From Streptomyces barringtoniae (GTDB taxonomy: Bacteria > Actinomycetota > Actinomycetes > Streptomycetales > Streptomycetaceae): a DNA stretch of 64,000 nucleotides. The DNA is taken from positions 1-64,000 of the forward strand of contig NZ_JAJHNP010000010.1 of assembly GCF_020819595.1 (NCBI RefSeq), read 5' to 3'. Below the pieces are notes generated by a model. That model had not been told where the DNA came from and made no database searches. It was given only the letters and a program-made list of their open reading frames with translations. A program made the translations under genes and the position numbers. This document shows positions 43,300 through 51,854 of the stretch, one piece after another (the first letter of the stretch is position 1; every line of letters begins with the position of its first letter).

Positions 43300-43340
43300 G
43301 TCAATGTTTTGTCCAGACATTCGGACCAGCTCTTGACACC
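43300..43340. promoter_or_regulatory. Divergent iol promoter and 10-bp palindrome
   Basis: The iolC/iolE gap contains the palindrome TGTCCAGACA (43310-43319) within AATGTTTTGTCCAGACATT, a GntR-type operator shape. TTGACA at 43333-43338 is a candidate -35 for iolE. A 17-base spacer leads to GCACTC, which puts the start of transcription close to the iolE ATG (43370), and there is no ribosome site, so a leaderless mRNA is likely. Confidence 0.55.
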
Positions 43341-43369
43341 GCTTTCCGGGCGCCCGCACTCTGGCGCCC

Positions 43370-44287
43370 ATGACGTCGCTGTCACCCTCCTTCTCACTGT
43401 CCCGTATCCGGATCGGATCGGCGCCCGACTCCTGGGGCGTGTGGTTCCCCGACGACCCCCGCCAGGTGCCCTGGCAGCGCTTCCTCGACGAGGTGGCCGG
43501 CTCCGGCTACGAGTGGATCGAACTCGGCCCCTACGGCTATCTCCCCAGCGACCCCGCCGTGCTCGCGGAGGAGACCGCGCGGCGCGGCCTGAAGGTGTCG
43601 GCCGGCACCGTCTTCACGGGCCTGCACCACGGTGAGTCCGTGTGGGACAAGACGTGGGCGCACGTGTCGGACATCGCGGCACTGACCCAGGCGATGGGCG
43701 CCCGGCATCTCGTCGTCATCCCGTCCTTCTGGCGGGACGACAAGACGGGCGAGGTGCTGGAGCCGGACACGCTGACCGCCGAGCAGTGGCGGAACCTGAC
43801 CTCGCTGACCGAGCGGCTCGGGCGGGAGGTGCGGGAGCGGTACGGGCTGACGATCGTCGTCCATCCGCATGCCGACACCCACATCGACAGCGAGGAGAAC
43901 GTCAGCCGCTTCCTCGACGGCACGGACTCCCACCTGGTGTCGCTGTGCCTGGACACCGGGCACTACGCGTACTGCGGCGGGGACAGCGTGCGGTTGATCG
44001 AGACGTACGGGGAACGGATCGGGTATCTGCACCTCAAGCAGGTGGATCCGGAGATCCTCGCGGACGTACGGGCCAAGGGCACGCCGTTCGGGCCTGCGGT
44101 GGCCCAGGGCGTGATGTGCGAACCGCCGCGCGGTGTGCCGGAGTTGGGGCCCGTGCTGGAGGCCGCGCAGCGACTGGGCGTGGATCTGTTCGCGATCGTC
44201 GAGCAGGACATGTATCCGTGCGCGCCGGATACGCCGTTGCCCATCGCCCGGCGGACCCGGGCGTTTCTTCGGTCTTGCGGGGTGTAG
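43370..44287 (+). CDS. iolE: Inosose dehydratase-type TIM-barrel protein
   Basis: A 305-residue sugar-isomerase-like TIM barrel. RIGSAPDSWGVWFPDDPRQV is the hallmark of the IolE/inosose dehydratase group, with metal ligands expected in VVHPHADTHIDSEENV, CLDTGHYAYCGGD, YLHLKQVD and IVEQDMYP. It would convert 2-keto-myo-inositol to the dione used by IolD. Some annotations call close relatives IolI or a generic epimerase, hence moderate confidence. It is divergent from the rest of the operon, and no ribosome site is seen before the ATG. Confidence 0.82.
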   Translation: MTSLSPSFSLSRIRIGSAPDSWGVWFPDDPRQVPWQRFLDEVAGSGYEWIELGPYGYLPSDPAVLAEETARRGLKVSAGTVFTGLHHGESVWDKTWAHVSDIAALTQAMGARHLVVIPSFWRDDKTGEVLEPDTLTAEQWRNLTSLTERLGREVRERYGLTIVVHPHADTHIDSEENVSRFLDGTDSHLVSLCLDTGHYAYCGGDSVRLIETYGERIGYLHLKQVDPEILADVRAKGTPFGPAVAQGVMCEPPRGVPELGPVLEAAQRLGVDLFAIVEQDMYPCAPDTPLPIARRTRAFLRSCGV

Positions 44288-44328
44288 GGGCGCCTGATCC
44301 CTAGGGGGTTGCCGTTACTGCTCGTAGC

Positions 44329-45282
44329 ATGGGCGGCGTGTCCTGGGAGACCGTGCCTGCCCGGCCCCATCCGGCGTTGCGGCCCGGTGTGATCAGTTAT
44401 CGCGGGGTTCGGGTGCGCCTCGACCGGCCGCGCCGCCGGCTGGAGGCGCCGATCGGTGCGGCCACGTTGCTGCTGGGTTTCGAGCAGCCGGTGCGCATCT
44501 CCCGTGCCGGCCGGCCTCCGGTGTCGCTGGTGTCCGTGGTCAACGGGCTGACCACCACCCCCGCCCTCGGTGAGCACGGCGGCCGGCTGTCCGGCGTCGA
44601 GGTGCTGCTCGCTCCCTGGGCCGCGTTCACGTTGTTCGGTACGCCTCAGTACGAGCTGGCCAACCGGTCGGTGGACGCGGAGGAGTTCCGTCTCGGTGAA
44701 CTGGCCGGTGCGCTGGCGGCGTTGCCGGGCTGGCCCGAGCGGTTCGCGTTGCTCGACCGGGAGTTGCTGGAGCGGTTCCGTGCCGGAGTGCCCGTGTCCG
44801 AGCGGGTGGTGCACGCCTGGTCGCTGCTGCGGCGCCACGCCGGCGCGCTGCCGGTGCCCCGACTGGCCGAGGAAGTGGGCTGGAGCGTACGGCACCTGGA
44901 GAACCGCTTCCGGGAACAGATCGGTCTGTCCCCGAAGGCGGCGGCCCGGGTGCTGCGGCTGCAGCGGGCACGGCGGCTGCTGGCCGCCGGGCACGGGCAG
45001 GCGGAGACCGCGGCGGTGTGCGGCTACTACGACCAGGCGCACTTCAGCGGCGAGTTCAAGGCCATGACGGGCTGCACTCCCGGGGAGTTCCTGGTGGCCC
45101 GGCGGCTGCCGGCGGCGGGCGCCGTGACCGACCGGCTGGCGGGCGAGGCCACCAGCCTGCTGCTCGCCCCCGGCCGCGGTGCGCTTTTCTCCAAGACCCG
45201 GGCGGGCCGGGCCCGGCACGCTGATCGCCCGGCCATCATGCGCCCCGCAGAGTCGGGGCCCTCCGGCGGCCAGGGGGACTGA
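44329..45282 (+). CDS. AraC-family transcriptional regulator
   Basis: A 317-residue regulator with an N-terminal sensor region of about 150 residues (DUF6597-like beta-rich) and a C-terminal double HTH. The first HTH is VPRLAEEVGWSVRHLENRFR. The second is QAETAAVCGYYDQAHFSGEF, followed by KAMTGCTPGEFL, the AraC signature. It lies 41 bases behind iolE in the same direction and could be co-transcribed, but no evidence ties it to inositol. A disordered 40-residue tail ends the protein. Confidence 0.9.
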   Translation: MGGVSWETVPARPHPALRPGVISYRGVRVRLDRPRRRLEAPIGAATLLLGFEQPVRISRAGRPPVSLVSVVNGLTTTPALGEHGGRLSGVEVLLAPWAAFTLFGTPQYELANRSVDAEEFRLGELAGALAALPGWPERFALLDRELLERFRAGVPVSERVVHAWSLLRRHAGALPVPRLAEEVGWSVRHLENRFREQIGLSPKAAARVLRLQRARRLLAAGHGQAETAAVCGYYDQAHFSGEFKAMTGCTPGEFLVARRLPAAGAVTDRLAGEATSLLLAPGRGALFSKTRAGRARHADRPAIMRPAESGPSGGQGD

Positions 45283-45671
45283 TCCAGGGGGCATCCCTGG
45301 GTGAAGCGGCCGCCGGAGCGTCACGGGGAAGGCGGCGGGCCGGGTCTGACGCAGCGGACCCGGCCCGTCCTCTCGACCCGCTTCCGCCGGCCGTGGACGA
45401 CCGGTTCCGCCACCCCCTTCCCGGCCCGGAATCAACGCGACCCGCCGACGCCCCGGCGTACGCCTTTGCAGCGGCTGTGTCACAAACACCTCCTCCGTGT
45501 CACACACGTCGCATGTACGCGGGTTGTGTGTCACATCGTGTCGACAGGCACTGACGCCGGTCACTCTGCGTCGTTCACCGAACGCAGGCTTGGTGATCGC
45601 CGGCGCAGCGCCCGGCTCCCCCGACGACCGCCCCCGGTCGCCGCTGTGGCGCGCACAGGGAGGTGCAACTC
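45283..45671. promoter_or_regulatory. Gene-free region with three helically phased GTGTCACA repeats
   Basis: The octamer GTGTCACA occurs at 45477-45484, 45497-45504 and 45528-45535, all on the plus strand, at 20- and 31-base spacing (about two and three helical turns). This is a direct-repeat operator arrangement upstream of the small HTH gene. No ORF in the region looks real. GGGAGGT at 45658 is the ribosome site of the HTH gene. Confidence 0.6.
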
Positions 45672-45866
45672 ATGACCGACCAAAGGCTCTGGTCCTACAA
45701 GGAGATCGCGGCGCACATCAAAGTGCAGCCGGACACCGTGCGGTCCTATCGCAAGCACGGGCTGCTGCCTCCGCCCGACCATGTGGAGAGCGGCAAGCCC
45801 TACTGGTACGCCGACACCGTCCGCGCCTGGGTCGCCTCCCGGCCGGGCAACCGCGGCCGTGCCTGA
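45672..45866 (+). CDS. Small MerR/BldC-like helix-turn-helix protein
   Basis: A 64-residue stand-alone winged-HTH DNA-binding protein. SYKEIAAHIKVQPDTVRSYR is the HTH, and KHGLLPPPDHVESGKPYWYA forms the wing with the conserved Trp/Tyr. The C-terminal helix is TVRAWVASRPGNR. It resembles excisionase/MerR-type N-terminal domains without an effector domain, similar in size to BldC. GGGAGGT with 7-base spacing selects the ATG at 45672 over the GTG at 45663. No recombinase or prophage gene adjoins it, so a chromosomal regulator is more likely than an excisionase. Confidence 0.78.
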   Translation: MTDQRLWSYKEIAAHIKVQPDTVRSYRKHGLLPPPDHVESGKPYWYADTVRAWVASRPGNRGRA

Positions 45867-45884
45867 CACCCACCCGTAAATCGG

Positions 45885-45913
45885 CTGTGCCTCACGGGAC
45901 CTGTGAGGCACAG
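45885..45913 (+). terminator. Perfect inverted repeat between HTH and GNAT genes
   Basis: CTGTGCCTCA (45885-45894) / TGAGGCACAG (45904-45913), a 10-bp stem with a 9-base loop ending 8 bases before the next ATG. It could be a terminator of the HTH gene or an operator/leader stem for the GNAT gene. Confidence 0.6.
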
Positions 45914-45921
45914 TCACCCCC

Positions 45922-46485
45922 ATGAGCTTCTCCGTCAAACCCACCCTGACCGGCCGGAAGACCGTACTGCGGCCCTTCACCGAGGCCGATGCCGACGTCA
46001 TGTGGGAGATCATGGCCGACCCCGAGGTCCTCCGCTTCACCTACGAGCCGTCCGACGAGCTCACCCTGGAGCGGGTGCGGTCCTGGTACGGCTCCCGGGG
46101 CACCGCACCCGACCGTCTCGACCTCGCCGTCACGGACCCCGGGACCGGCGAGCTCCTGGGCGAGGTCGTCCTGTACGAGTACGACCCGGCCGCCGGAAGC
46201 TGCACCTTCCGCACGCTCATCGGCCCCCGGGGCCGCGGCCGCGGGATCGGCACCGAGGCGACCCGGCTGATCGTGGGCTACGGCTTCGAGCAACTCGGTC
46301 TGCACCGCGTCCAGTTGGAGGTGTACGCCCACAACGCACGTGCCCGGCGGGTCTACGAGAAGGCCGGATTCGTGGTCGAGGGCGTGCGGCGGGCGGTGCA
46401 GCGGCGCGACGGCGAGTGGGCGGACGAGGTGATCATGTCGATCCTGGACCGGGAGTGGGCTGCTCTCAGCCCCACGGCTCGATGA
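45922..46485 (+). CDS. GNAT acetyltransferase (RimJ/RimL-type)
   Basis: A 187-residue N-acetyltransferase. KTVLRPFTEADADVMWEIMA at the N-terminus, the acetyl-CoA loop GPRGRGRGIGTEATRLIVGY and LHRVQLEVYAHNARARRVYE (motif B) are standard for the RimJ/RimL/SpeG-like group. The substrate (protein N-terminus, amino acid or antibiotic) is unknown. It ends in a 20-base convergent overlap with the alcohol dehydrogenase gene. Confidence 0.88.
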   Translation: MSFSVKPTLTGRKTVLRPFTEADADVMWEIMADPEVLRFTYEPSDELTLERVRSWYGSRGTAPDRLDLAVTDPGTGELLGEVVLYEYDPAAGSCTFRTLIGPRGRGRGIGTEATRLIVGYGFEQLGLHRVQLEVYAHNARARRVYEKAGFVVEGVRRAVQRRDGEWADEVIMSILDREWAALSPTAR

Positions 46486-47515
46486 CCGTGACCCCGGCCC
46501 CCGGTGCCGTACCCATCGCCGCGAGGGCCGCCGGTGCGGCGTCGAGTGTGAGGGTGGACGTCACCAGGAGGTCGGGGCGCAGGGTGCCGGATCGGACCAG
46601 ACCGAGCATGCCGGGGTAGGTGTGGGCGGCCATGCCATGGCTGCCGAGGAGTTCGAGTTCCAGGGCGATGGCACGGGCCAGCGGCACGGGGGTGGTGCCG
46701 TCGGCCGAGGGCAGCAGGCCCACCTGGACATGCCGGCCCCGGCGGCGCAGGCCGTTCACGGACGCGGCGCAGGTGGCGGGCGAGCCGAGGGCGTCCAGGG
46801 AGAGATGGGCGCCGCCGTCGGTCAGCTCGCGGACGGCGGCGGCCGTGTCCGCCGTACCGGTCGCGTCCAGGCACTGCGCGGCACCGAACTTCCGCGCCAG
46901 GTCGAGGGCCTGCGGCGACACGTCGACGGCGACCACGCGTGCCCCGGCCGCCGCCGCGATCATCACCGCCGACAGCCCGACCCCGCCGCAACCGTGCACC
47001 GCGACCCACTCCCCCGCCGCCACCCGGCCCTGCTGCACCACCGCGCGGAAGGCGGTGGCGAAACGGCAGCCGAGGGCGGCGGCGGTGGCGTACGCCATGT
47101 CGTCGGGGATCGCGACCAGGTTGACGTCGGCGTGGTCGAGGGCGACGTACTCGGCGAAGGAGCCCCAGTGGTGGAAGCCCGGCTGGGTCTGGCGTTCGCA
47201 CACCTGCTGGTCGCCCGCCGCGCAGGCCGGGCAGGTGCCGCAGGCGCAGACGAACGGCACGGTGACCCGGTCGCCGGTCCGCCACCCGGTCACCCGGGAA
47301 CCCACCGACTCCACGACACCGGCGAGTTCGTGCCCGGGCACGTGCGGCAGCGTGATGTCGGGGTCGTGGCCCATCCAGCCGTGCCAGTCGCTTCGGCAGA
47401 GGCCGGTCGCCTCGACCCGCACGACGACGCCGTGCTCCGCAGGCTCCGGGTCGGGTACGTCCCGCACCTCGGCCGGCTCGCCGTACCGCTCGAACACCAC
47501 CGCTCGCATCCGCAC
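46466..47515 (-). CDS. Zinc-dependent alcohol dehydrogenase
   Basis: A 349-residue MDR-superfamily alcohol dehydrogenase. The catalytic zinc ligands lie in GLCRSDWHGWMGHDP and PGHELAGVVESVG, the structural zinc in CACGTCPACAAGDQQVC (four Cys) and the NAD fold in AVHGCGGVGLSAVMIA. It oxidises an alcohol or reduces an aldehyde in the cytosol. It is monocistronic between the GNAT and MMPL genes. The start could be either of two nearby ATG codons (47515 or 47509). Confidence 0.92.
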   Translation of the reverse strand: MRMRAVVFERYGEPAEVRDVPDPEPAEHGVVVRVEATGLCRSDWHGWMGHDPDITLPHVPGHELAGVVESVGSRVTGWRTGDRVTVPFVCACGTCPACAAGDQQVCERQTQPGFHHWGSFAEYVALDHADVNLVAIPDDMAYATAAALGCRFATAFRAVVQQGRVAAGEWVAVHGCGGVGLSAVMIAAAAGARVVAVDVSPQALDLARKFGAAQCLDATGTADTAAAVRELTDGGAHLSLDALGSPATCAASVNGLRRRGRHVQVGLLPSADGTTPVPLARAIALELELLGSHGMAAHTYPGMLGLVRSGTLRPDLLVTSTLTLDAAPAALAAMGTAPGAGVTVIEPWG

Positions 47516-47657
47516 TCCTTTCGGAAACCTCCGCGCAGACTAGACGGTTCGGGGGCCGCCGGGTTGTGGCGCCGGTTCCCGTTCGTCGGGGCTGGTCTGC
47601 GCTGCCGCGGCGGTAGCCGCATGTTCGATGCAGCCCGCGCCCGCAGCCCTGCGCCCC

Positions 47658-49898
47658 TTACGCGGGTCGCCTGTCGTCCCCCTCGCTCACACCGAACCGT
47701 TCGTGGAAGCGGCGCAACGGAGCCGGAGCCCACCACGTGGCCCTGCCCGTCAAGCGCATGATCGCCGGTACCAGCAGGCTGCGGACCACCATCGCGTCCA
47801 TCAGGACCGCCAGCGCGATGCCCAGGCCGAGCATCTTGGTGTTGGTCACCCGTGAGGTGCCGATGGCGACCATCACCACCGCGAGGATGACCGCCGCCGC
47901 GGTGATCAGTCCACCGGTGCGCTGGAGTCCGTGCCGCACCGCCGCGTCGTGGTCGCCGGTGCGGTCGTACTCCTCCTTGATGCGGGAGAGCAGGAACACG
48001 CCGTAGTCCATGGAGAGCCCGAAGGCCACGCAGAACATCAGCACTGGCAGGGTGGTCTCGATGGAGCCGGAGCTGGTGAAGCCGAGGGCGCCGGAGAGGT
48101 GGCCGTCCTGGAACACCCAGACCACGGCACCGAACATCGCGGTCAGGCTGAGCGCGTTGAGCACCACGGCCTGCACGGGTATCAGCACGCTTCCGGTGAG
48201 CAGGAAGACCAGCAGGAGCGTGACGACGGCGATGAACGCGGCGGCCCAGGGCAGGCGCCGGCCTATCGCGTGCTTGGTGTCGACGAGGACGGCGGCCGTG
48301 CCGGTCACCTTGGCGTCGAAGGGGGTGTGCAGCGAGCGCAGGTCACCGACCAGGCGCTGGGCCGGATCGTCCACGGCCTCCCCCCTCGGCTGCACCGTGA
48401 AGTAGGCGGCGTCGCCCTTGACCAGCGGGCCGTCGACGCGGGCCACTTCGGGAAGGGCGGCCACCCGCTGCTTGTAGGCGGCGTACTGGGCGGCGGTGGC
48501 CCTGCCCTCGGCAAGGACCTCGAGACCGCCGCCGGGGCTGCCGGGGAAGCCCTCGCGGACGTGCTCCTGCACCACGTGGGACTCGGCGGTCGAGGGCAGC
48601 TGGCGGTCGTCGGCGGTGCCGAACTTCACGCCCAGGAAGGGCAGTCCGAGGGCCACCAGCAGGACGGTGGTGCCGAGCGCGAAGAGCGGGGCCCTGCGCA
48701 TCACCAGGCCTGCGGCGCGGGCCCAGGCGGTCCCGGGGGTCGCGGTGGCCGCCTCGGCGGGCTCCGGGGCTCGGCGCCGGCGGAACAGCCGCCGCAGGTC
48801 CAGGGAGTTGACCCGGTGGCCGAGCAGGACCAGGGCGGCCGGGAGCAGGATCAGGGCGGCGGCCGCGGCGAGCAGGACCACGGCGATGCCGGCGTAGGCG
48901 AAGGACCGCAGGAAGTACTGCGGGAAGACCATCATGGCGGCCAGGGACACCGCCACCGTGAGGGCGGAGAACAGGACCGTGCGGCCGGCGGTGCGCAGGG
49001 TCGTGCCGACCGCGGTCAACGGGGTGGCGCCCGTGGACAGTTCCTCGCGGAAGCGGCGGACGATGAACAGGGCGTAGTCGATGGCCAGGCCGAGGCCGAG
49101 GGCCGTGGTGAGGTTGAGCGCGAAGACGGAGACGTCGGTGAAGGCCGTCAGGCCACGCAGGACGGCGTTGGTGCCGAGGATGGCGACGATGCCGATGCCG
49201 AGCGGCAGCAGGGCGGCGATCGCGCTGCCGAAGACCATCACCAGCAGCACCAGTGTGATCGGCAGGGCGATCACCTCGGCGCGGGCCAGGTCCTCCTTGA
49301 TGATCGTCTGCATCTCGTGCCGGACCGCGACGATGCCGCCGACCCTCACCCGGACCGGGCCGTGCGTGCCCCGGTAGTGCGGGGCGATGCGGTCGAGCGT
49401 CCGGCCCATCGCGTTGTCGTCGCCGGTGATGCGGGCGGCGATCAGCGCCTCGTGGCCGTCCTTGGCGCGCAGGGCCGGTGACCTGCTCTGCCAGTAGGAG
49501 CCGACGCCGGTCACGCCCTTCTCCCCCGCCAACCGGCCGGCCAGGTCACGGGCTTCGGACGCGACCGCCGGATCGTCGACCGAGGCCCGGCCCGAGTCGA
49601 CCAGGAGCAGCAGGTTCGGCTGGGAGTCGGGGAACTCGCGCTCCAGGGCCTTGGTGGCGTACGTCGACTCGGCGGCCGGATCCTCCCAGCCGCCGCTGCC
49701 GAGGCGGTCCGCGACTCCGCTGCCGGCCAGCACGGCGAGCGCGGTGAGCACCAGGGCCACGAGGAGTGACAGGCGTGGGCGGGCGGTGACGAATCGGGTG
49801 TAGCGGCCGGGTCGGGGCGGTACCCCCTTCCGCGGTCCCTCCTGCGCCCCTTGCGGCGCTTCCTCCCCCGTCCGCGGCGGCGTGTTGACTTCGGTCAT
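47658..49898 (-). CDS. MMPL/RND-family exporter
   Basis: A 746-residue membrane transporter with 12 spans in two repeats (1 + large outer loop + 5, twice). TTALGLGLAIDYALFIVRRF and FCVAFGLSMDYGVFLLSRIK hold the paired GxxxDY motifs (proton relay) of MMPL proteins. It exports lipids or small toxic compounds. It is divergent from a TetR gene over a nested palindrome, so substrate-induced derepression is likely. Translation starts at ATG 49898. Confidence 0.93.
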   Translation of the reverse strand: MTEVNTPPRTGEEAPQGAQEGPRKGVPPRPGRYTRFVTARPRLSLLVALVLTALAVLAGSGVADRLGSGGWEDPAAESTYATKALEREFPDSQPNLLLLVDSGRASVDDPAVASEARDLAGRLAGEKGVTGVGSYWQSRSPALRAKDGHEALIAARITGDDNAMGRTLDRIAPHYRGTHGPVRVRVGGIVAVRHEMQTIIKEDLARAEVIALPITLVLLVMVFGSAIAALLPLGIGIVAILGTNAVLRGLTAFTDVSVFALNLTTALGLGLAIDYALFIVRRFREELSTGATPLTAVGTTLRTAGRTVLFSALTVAVSLAAMMVFPQYFLRSFAYAGIAVVLLAAAAALILLPAALVLLGHRVNSLDLRRLFRRRRAPEPAEAATATPGTAWARAAGLVMRRAPLFALGTTVLLVALGLPFLGVKFGTADDRQLPSTAESHVVQEHVREGFPGSPGGGLEVLAEGRATAAQYAAYKQRVAALPEVARVDGPLVKGDAAYFTVQPRGEAVDDPAQRLVGDLRSLHTPFDAKVTGTAAVLVDTKHAIGRRLPWAAAFIAVVTLLLVFLLTGSVLIPVQAVVLNALSLTAMFGAVVWVFQDGHLSGALGFTSSGSIETTLPVLMFCVAFGLSMDYGVFLLSRIKEEYDRTGDHDAAVRHGLQRTGGLITAAAVILAVVMVAIGTSRVTNTKMLGLGIALAVLMDAMVVRSLLVPAIMRLTGRATWWAPAPLRRFHERFGVSEGDDRRPA

Positions 49899-49969
49899 CG
49901 TGCGGTGTCCCCTTCACCTGACCCATGTCTGTGCAGGCAGGCAGCATGAGTCGCCCATTGCCAATAGAC

Positions 49970-50030
49970 TGACAAACACGAGAGATCGCTCGCGTTTCTC
50001 CAGAATGCGAGCGGCCACTCGTGTTTGTCA
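49970..50030. promoter_or_regulatory. Nested palindromic TetR operator
   Basis: The outer arms TGACAAACACGAG (49970-49982) and CTCGTGTTTGTCA (50018-50030) form a perfect 13-bp inverted repeat. Inner arms CGCTCGC (49987-49993) and GCGAGCG (50007-50013) form a second one with nearly the same centre. The element lies midway between the divergent MMPL and TetR genes. Confidence 0.85.
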
Positions 50031-50058
50031 ATCAGGTTCGGAGAGCTGGGGATAACGC

Positions 50059-50697
50059 GTGCCCGACAACCCGCAGACACAGAAGGAGCAGCCGCGCCGC
50101 CGGCAGGCCCGCGGGGAGCGCCGTATCGCCCAGTTGCTCGAAGCGGCCGCGCGGGTCTTCTGCACCACCGGCTACACCGCCGCCAGCACCAATGCCATCG
50201 CCCGCGAGGCCGGCGTCTCGCCCGGCACGCTCTACCAGTTCTTCCCGAACAAGGAGGCGATCGCGATCGAGCTGGGCGACCGGCTCGTCCACGAGCTGCG
50301 GGAGACCTACGGCGAGGCGCTGGCCCCCGTCGATCCCGCCACCCCGCTGGAGGAGGCCATCGGTTCCACCATCGACCGGTTCATGGCCTTCAACACCGAG
50401 CACCCGGTGTTCTTCGCGCTGATGCACGGCCCCGACATCCCGGGCCGGATGGCCGAGACGCACGACCAGCTGCACGCGACGCTGATCGGCCGGACCGAGG
50501 ACCTGCTCACCACCCTCATGCCAGGCGCCACCCGGGCCGACGTCACCCGCACGGCGCACGTCTGCTTCGGCATCTACAAGTCCGGCCTCGAACTGGTCCT
50601 CGCCCACGAGGGCACCGAACGCGCGGCCTATGTCCAGGAGATCAAGAACGTCATGGTCCGCTACCTGCGACCACTGGTGGGCGACCGGCTCGGGTGA
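50059..50697 (+). CDS. TetR-family repressor
   Basis: A 212-residue TetR regulator. The N-terminal HTH is TNAIAREAGVSPGTLYQFFP followed by NKEAI, after the helix RRIAQLLEAAARVFCTTGYT. The C-terminal helical ligand domain has no recognised effector specificity. GTG start 28 bases beyond the nested palindrome, so autoregulation and repression of the divergent MMPL exporter are expected. Confidence 0.93.
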   Translation: MPDNPQTQKEQPRRRQARGERRIAQLLEAAARVFCTTGYTAASTNAIAREAGVSPGTLYQFFPNKEAIAIELGDRLVHELRETYGEALAPVDPATPLEEAIGSTIDRFMAFNTEHPVFFALMHGPDIPGRMAETHDQLHATLIGRTEDLLTTLMPGATRADVTRTAHVCFGIYKSGLELVLAHEGTERAAYVQEIKNVMVRYLRPLVGDRLG

Positions 50698-50814
50698 GGC
50701 CGGTCCGGGGAGCGGACCGGCCGCGAACGGAACCCACCCGAACTGCGCCCCCCGGCACATCTGCCTAGAGTGCGGATAGATCGCCTCGCCCAGCCGCTGT
50801 CCGAGGGGACCCCC

Positions 50815-51768
50815 GTGAGCCACTCCCCGCCTCCCGGCACGCCCAAGGCCCGTATCCCCGGCCCACAGCAGCCGCCACCGCCGTATCCCCGCATCGCCGC
50901 GGGCCTGTGGCGGCGGTGTCTGGGCGGGGGGCTCGCCCTGTGGGTGCTGATCACATGGGTGACGTACGAGACGCGGAACAGCACGCTGCTGCCGACGCCG
51001 ATCCTGCTCGGCAGCTTTCTCGTACCGGTCGCCTTCGTGCTGTGGGCGTACGAACGGCACTGCCGTGACCTGGGCGTCAGCGCGATCCTCGGCTGCTTCC
51101 TGGCCGGCGGGACACTCGGCGTGCTCGGCGCCTCGCTGACGGAGTCGAACCTGCTGCAACCCTCGCCGGGGACGTTCGCCGGCGTCGGCCTGATCGAGGA
51201 GGCGGCCAAGCTCGCCGCGCTGGTGTTCGTGCTGCGCCGGCAGCCGGCCGTCCGCGGGCTGCGCGCCGGACTGGTGCTCGGCGCGGCCGTCGGCTGCGGC
51301 TTCGCCGCACTGGAGAGCGCCGGGTACGCCGTGAACGCAGCCCTCTCCAGCGCGGCCGTCTCCGCCGAGGGCGTCGATCTGCGCACCCTGCTGCAGGCGG
51401 AGCTGCCGCGCGGGCTGCTCGGCCCCTTCGGGCACGGACTGTGGACCGCGATCGCCGGCGGCGTCCTGCTGTCCCGGCGTCGCCTGAACGGGTACTTCCG
51501 CCTCTCCGCGCCGGTCGCCGGCACCTGCCTGGGCGTGGCCCTGCTGCACGCGCTGGGGGACGCCACGCACGGCGCCGCGCTCTGGTCGGTCGCCCGGCTG
51601 ACCGGCACCGCACCCGAGGGACAGTTGTTCGCACCGGGGTACCTCGTCCGGCCGAGCGCCGCACAGGAACCCCTGTTCACGCTGTTCTCGGTCGGCGGAC
51701 TGGCGCTGGTGGCCCTGGCCGGGGTCGGCTGGCTGCGGTCGCTGGCGCGCCGGGACCCTTCTTGGTGA
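50815..51768 (+). CDS. PrsW-family intramembrane metalloprotease
   Basis: A 317-residue polytopic membrane protein of the PrsW/CAAX-like glutamic-metalloprotease group. The conserved motifs are GLIEEAAKLAALVFVL (EExxK), GAAVGCGFAALESAGYA (E in span), FGHGLWTAIAGG (H) and LLHALGDATH (H-x-x-x-D). In other bacteria PrsW starts degradation of an anti-sigma factor; the target here is unknown. The GTG at 50815 is chosen for the GAGGGGA ribosome site. The stop codon lies inside the promoter of copZ. Confidence 0.88.
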   Translation: MSHSPPPGTPKARIPGPQQPPPPYPRIAAGLWRRCLGGGLALWVLITWVTYETRNSTLLPTPILLGSFLVPVAFVLWAYERHCRDLGVSAILGCFLAGGTLGVLGASLTESNLLQPSPGTFAGVGLIEEAAKLAALVFVLRRQPAVRGLRAGLVLGAAVGCGFAALESAGYAVNAALSSAAVSAEGVDLRTLLQAELPRGLLGPFGHGLWTAIAGGVLLSRRRLNGYFRLSAPVAGTCLGVALLHALGDATHGAALWSVARLTGTAPEGQLFAPGYLVRPSAAQEPLFTLFSVGGLALVALAGVGWLRSLARRDPSW

Positions 51769-51789
51769 GGTACCCCCTAGGGGTATAGT
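51762..51789 (+). promoter_or_regulatory. copZA promoter with CsoR-type operator
   Basis: TTGGTG (51762-51767) and TATAGT (51784-51789), spaced 16 bases, form a promoter. The spacer is filled by TACCCCCTAGGGGTA (51771-51785), a G-tract inverted repeat of the type bound by the copper repressor CsoR. Repression relieved by Cu(I) is established for the S. lividans copZA operon; applying it here is inference. Confidence 0.85.
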
Positions 51790-51854
51790 GTGGAGAGCGT
51801 GGGGTTCCCTCGCGGGCCCCACCGGCCCCACACGCCTCGACGAGGAGTAACGAC

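Noticed and set aside
45672..45866. Small HTH protein as a phage or integrative-element excisionase
   Set aside because: No integrase, replication gene, attachment-site repeat or tRNA was seen nearby, and the flanks are ordinary chromosomal genes.
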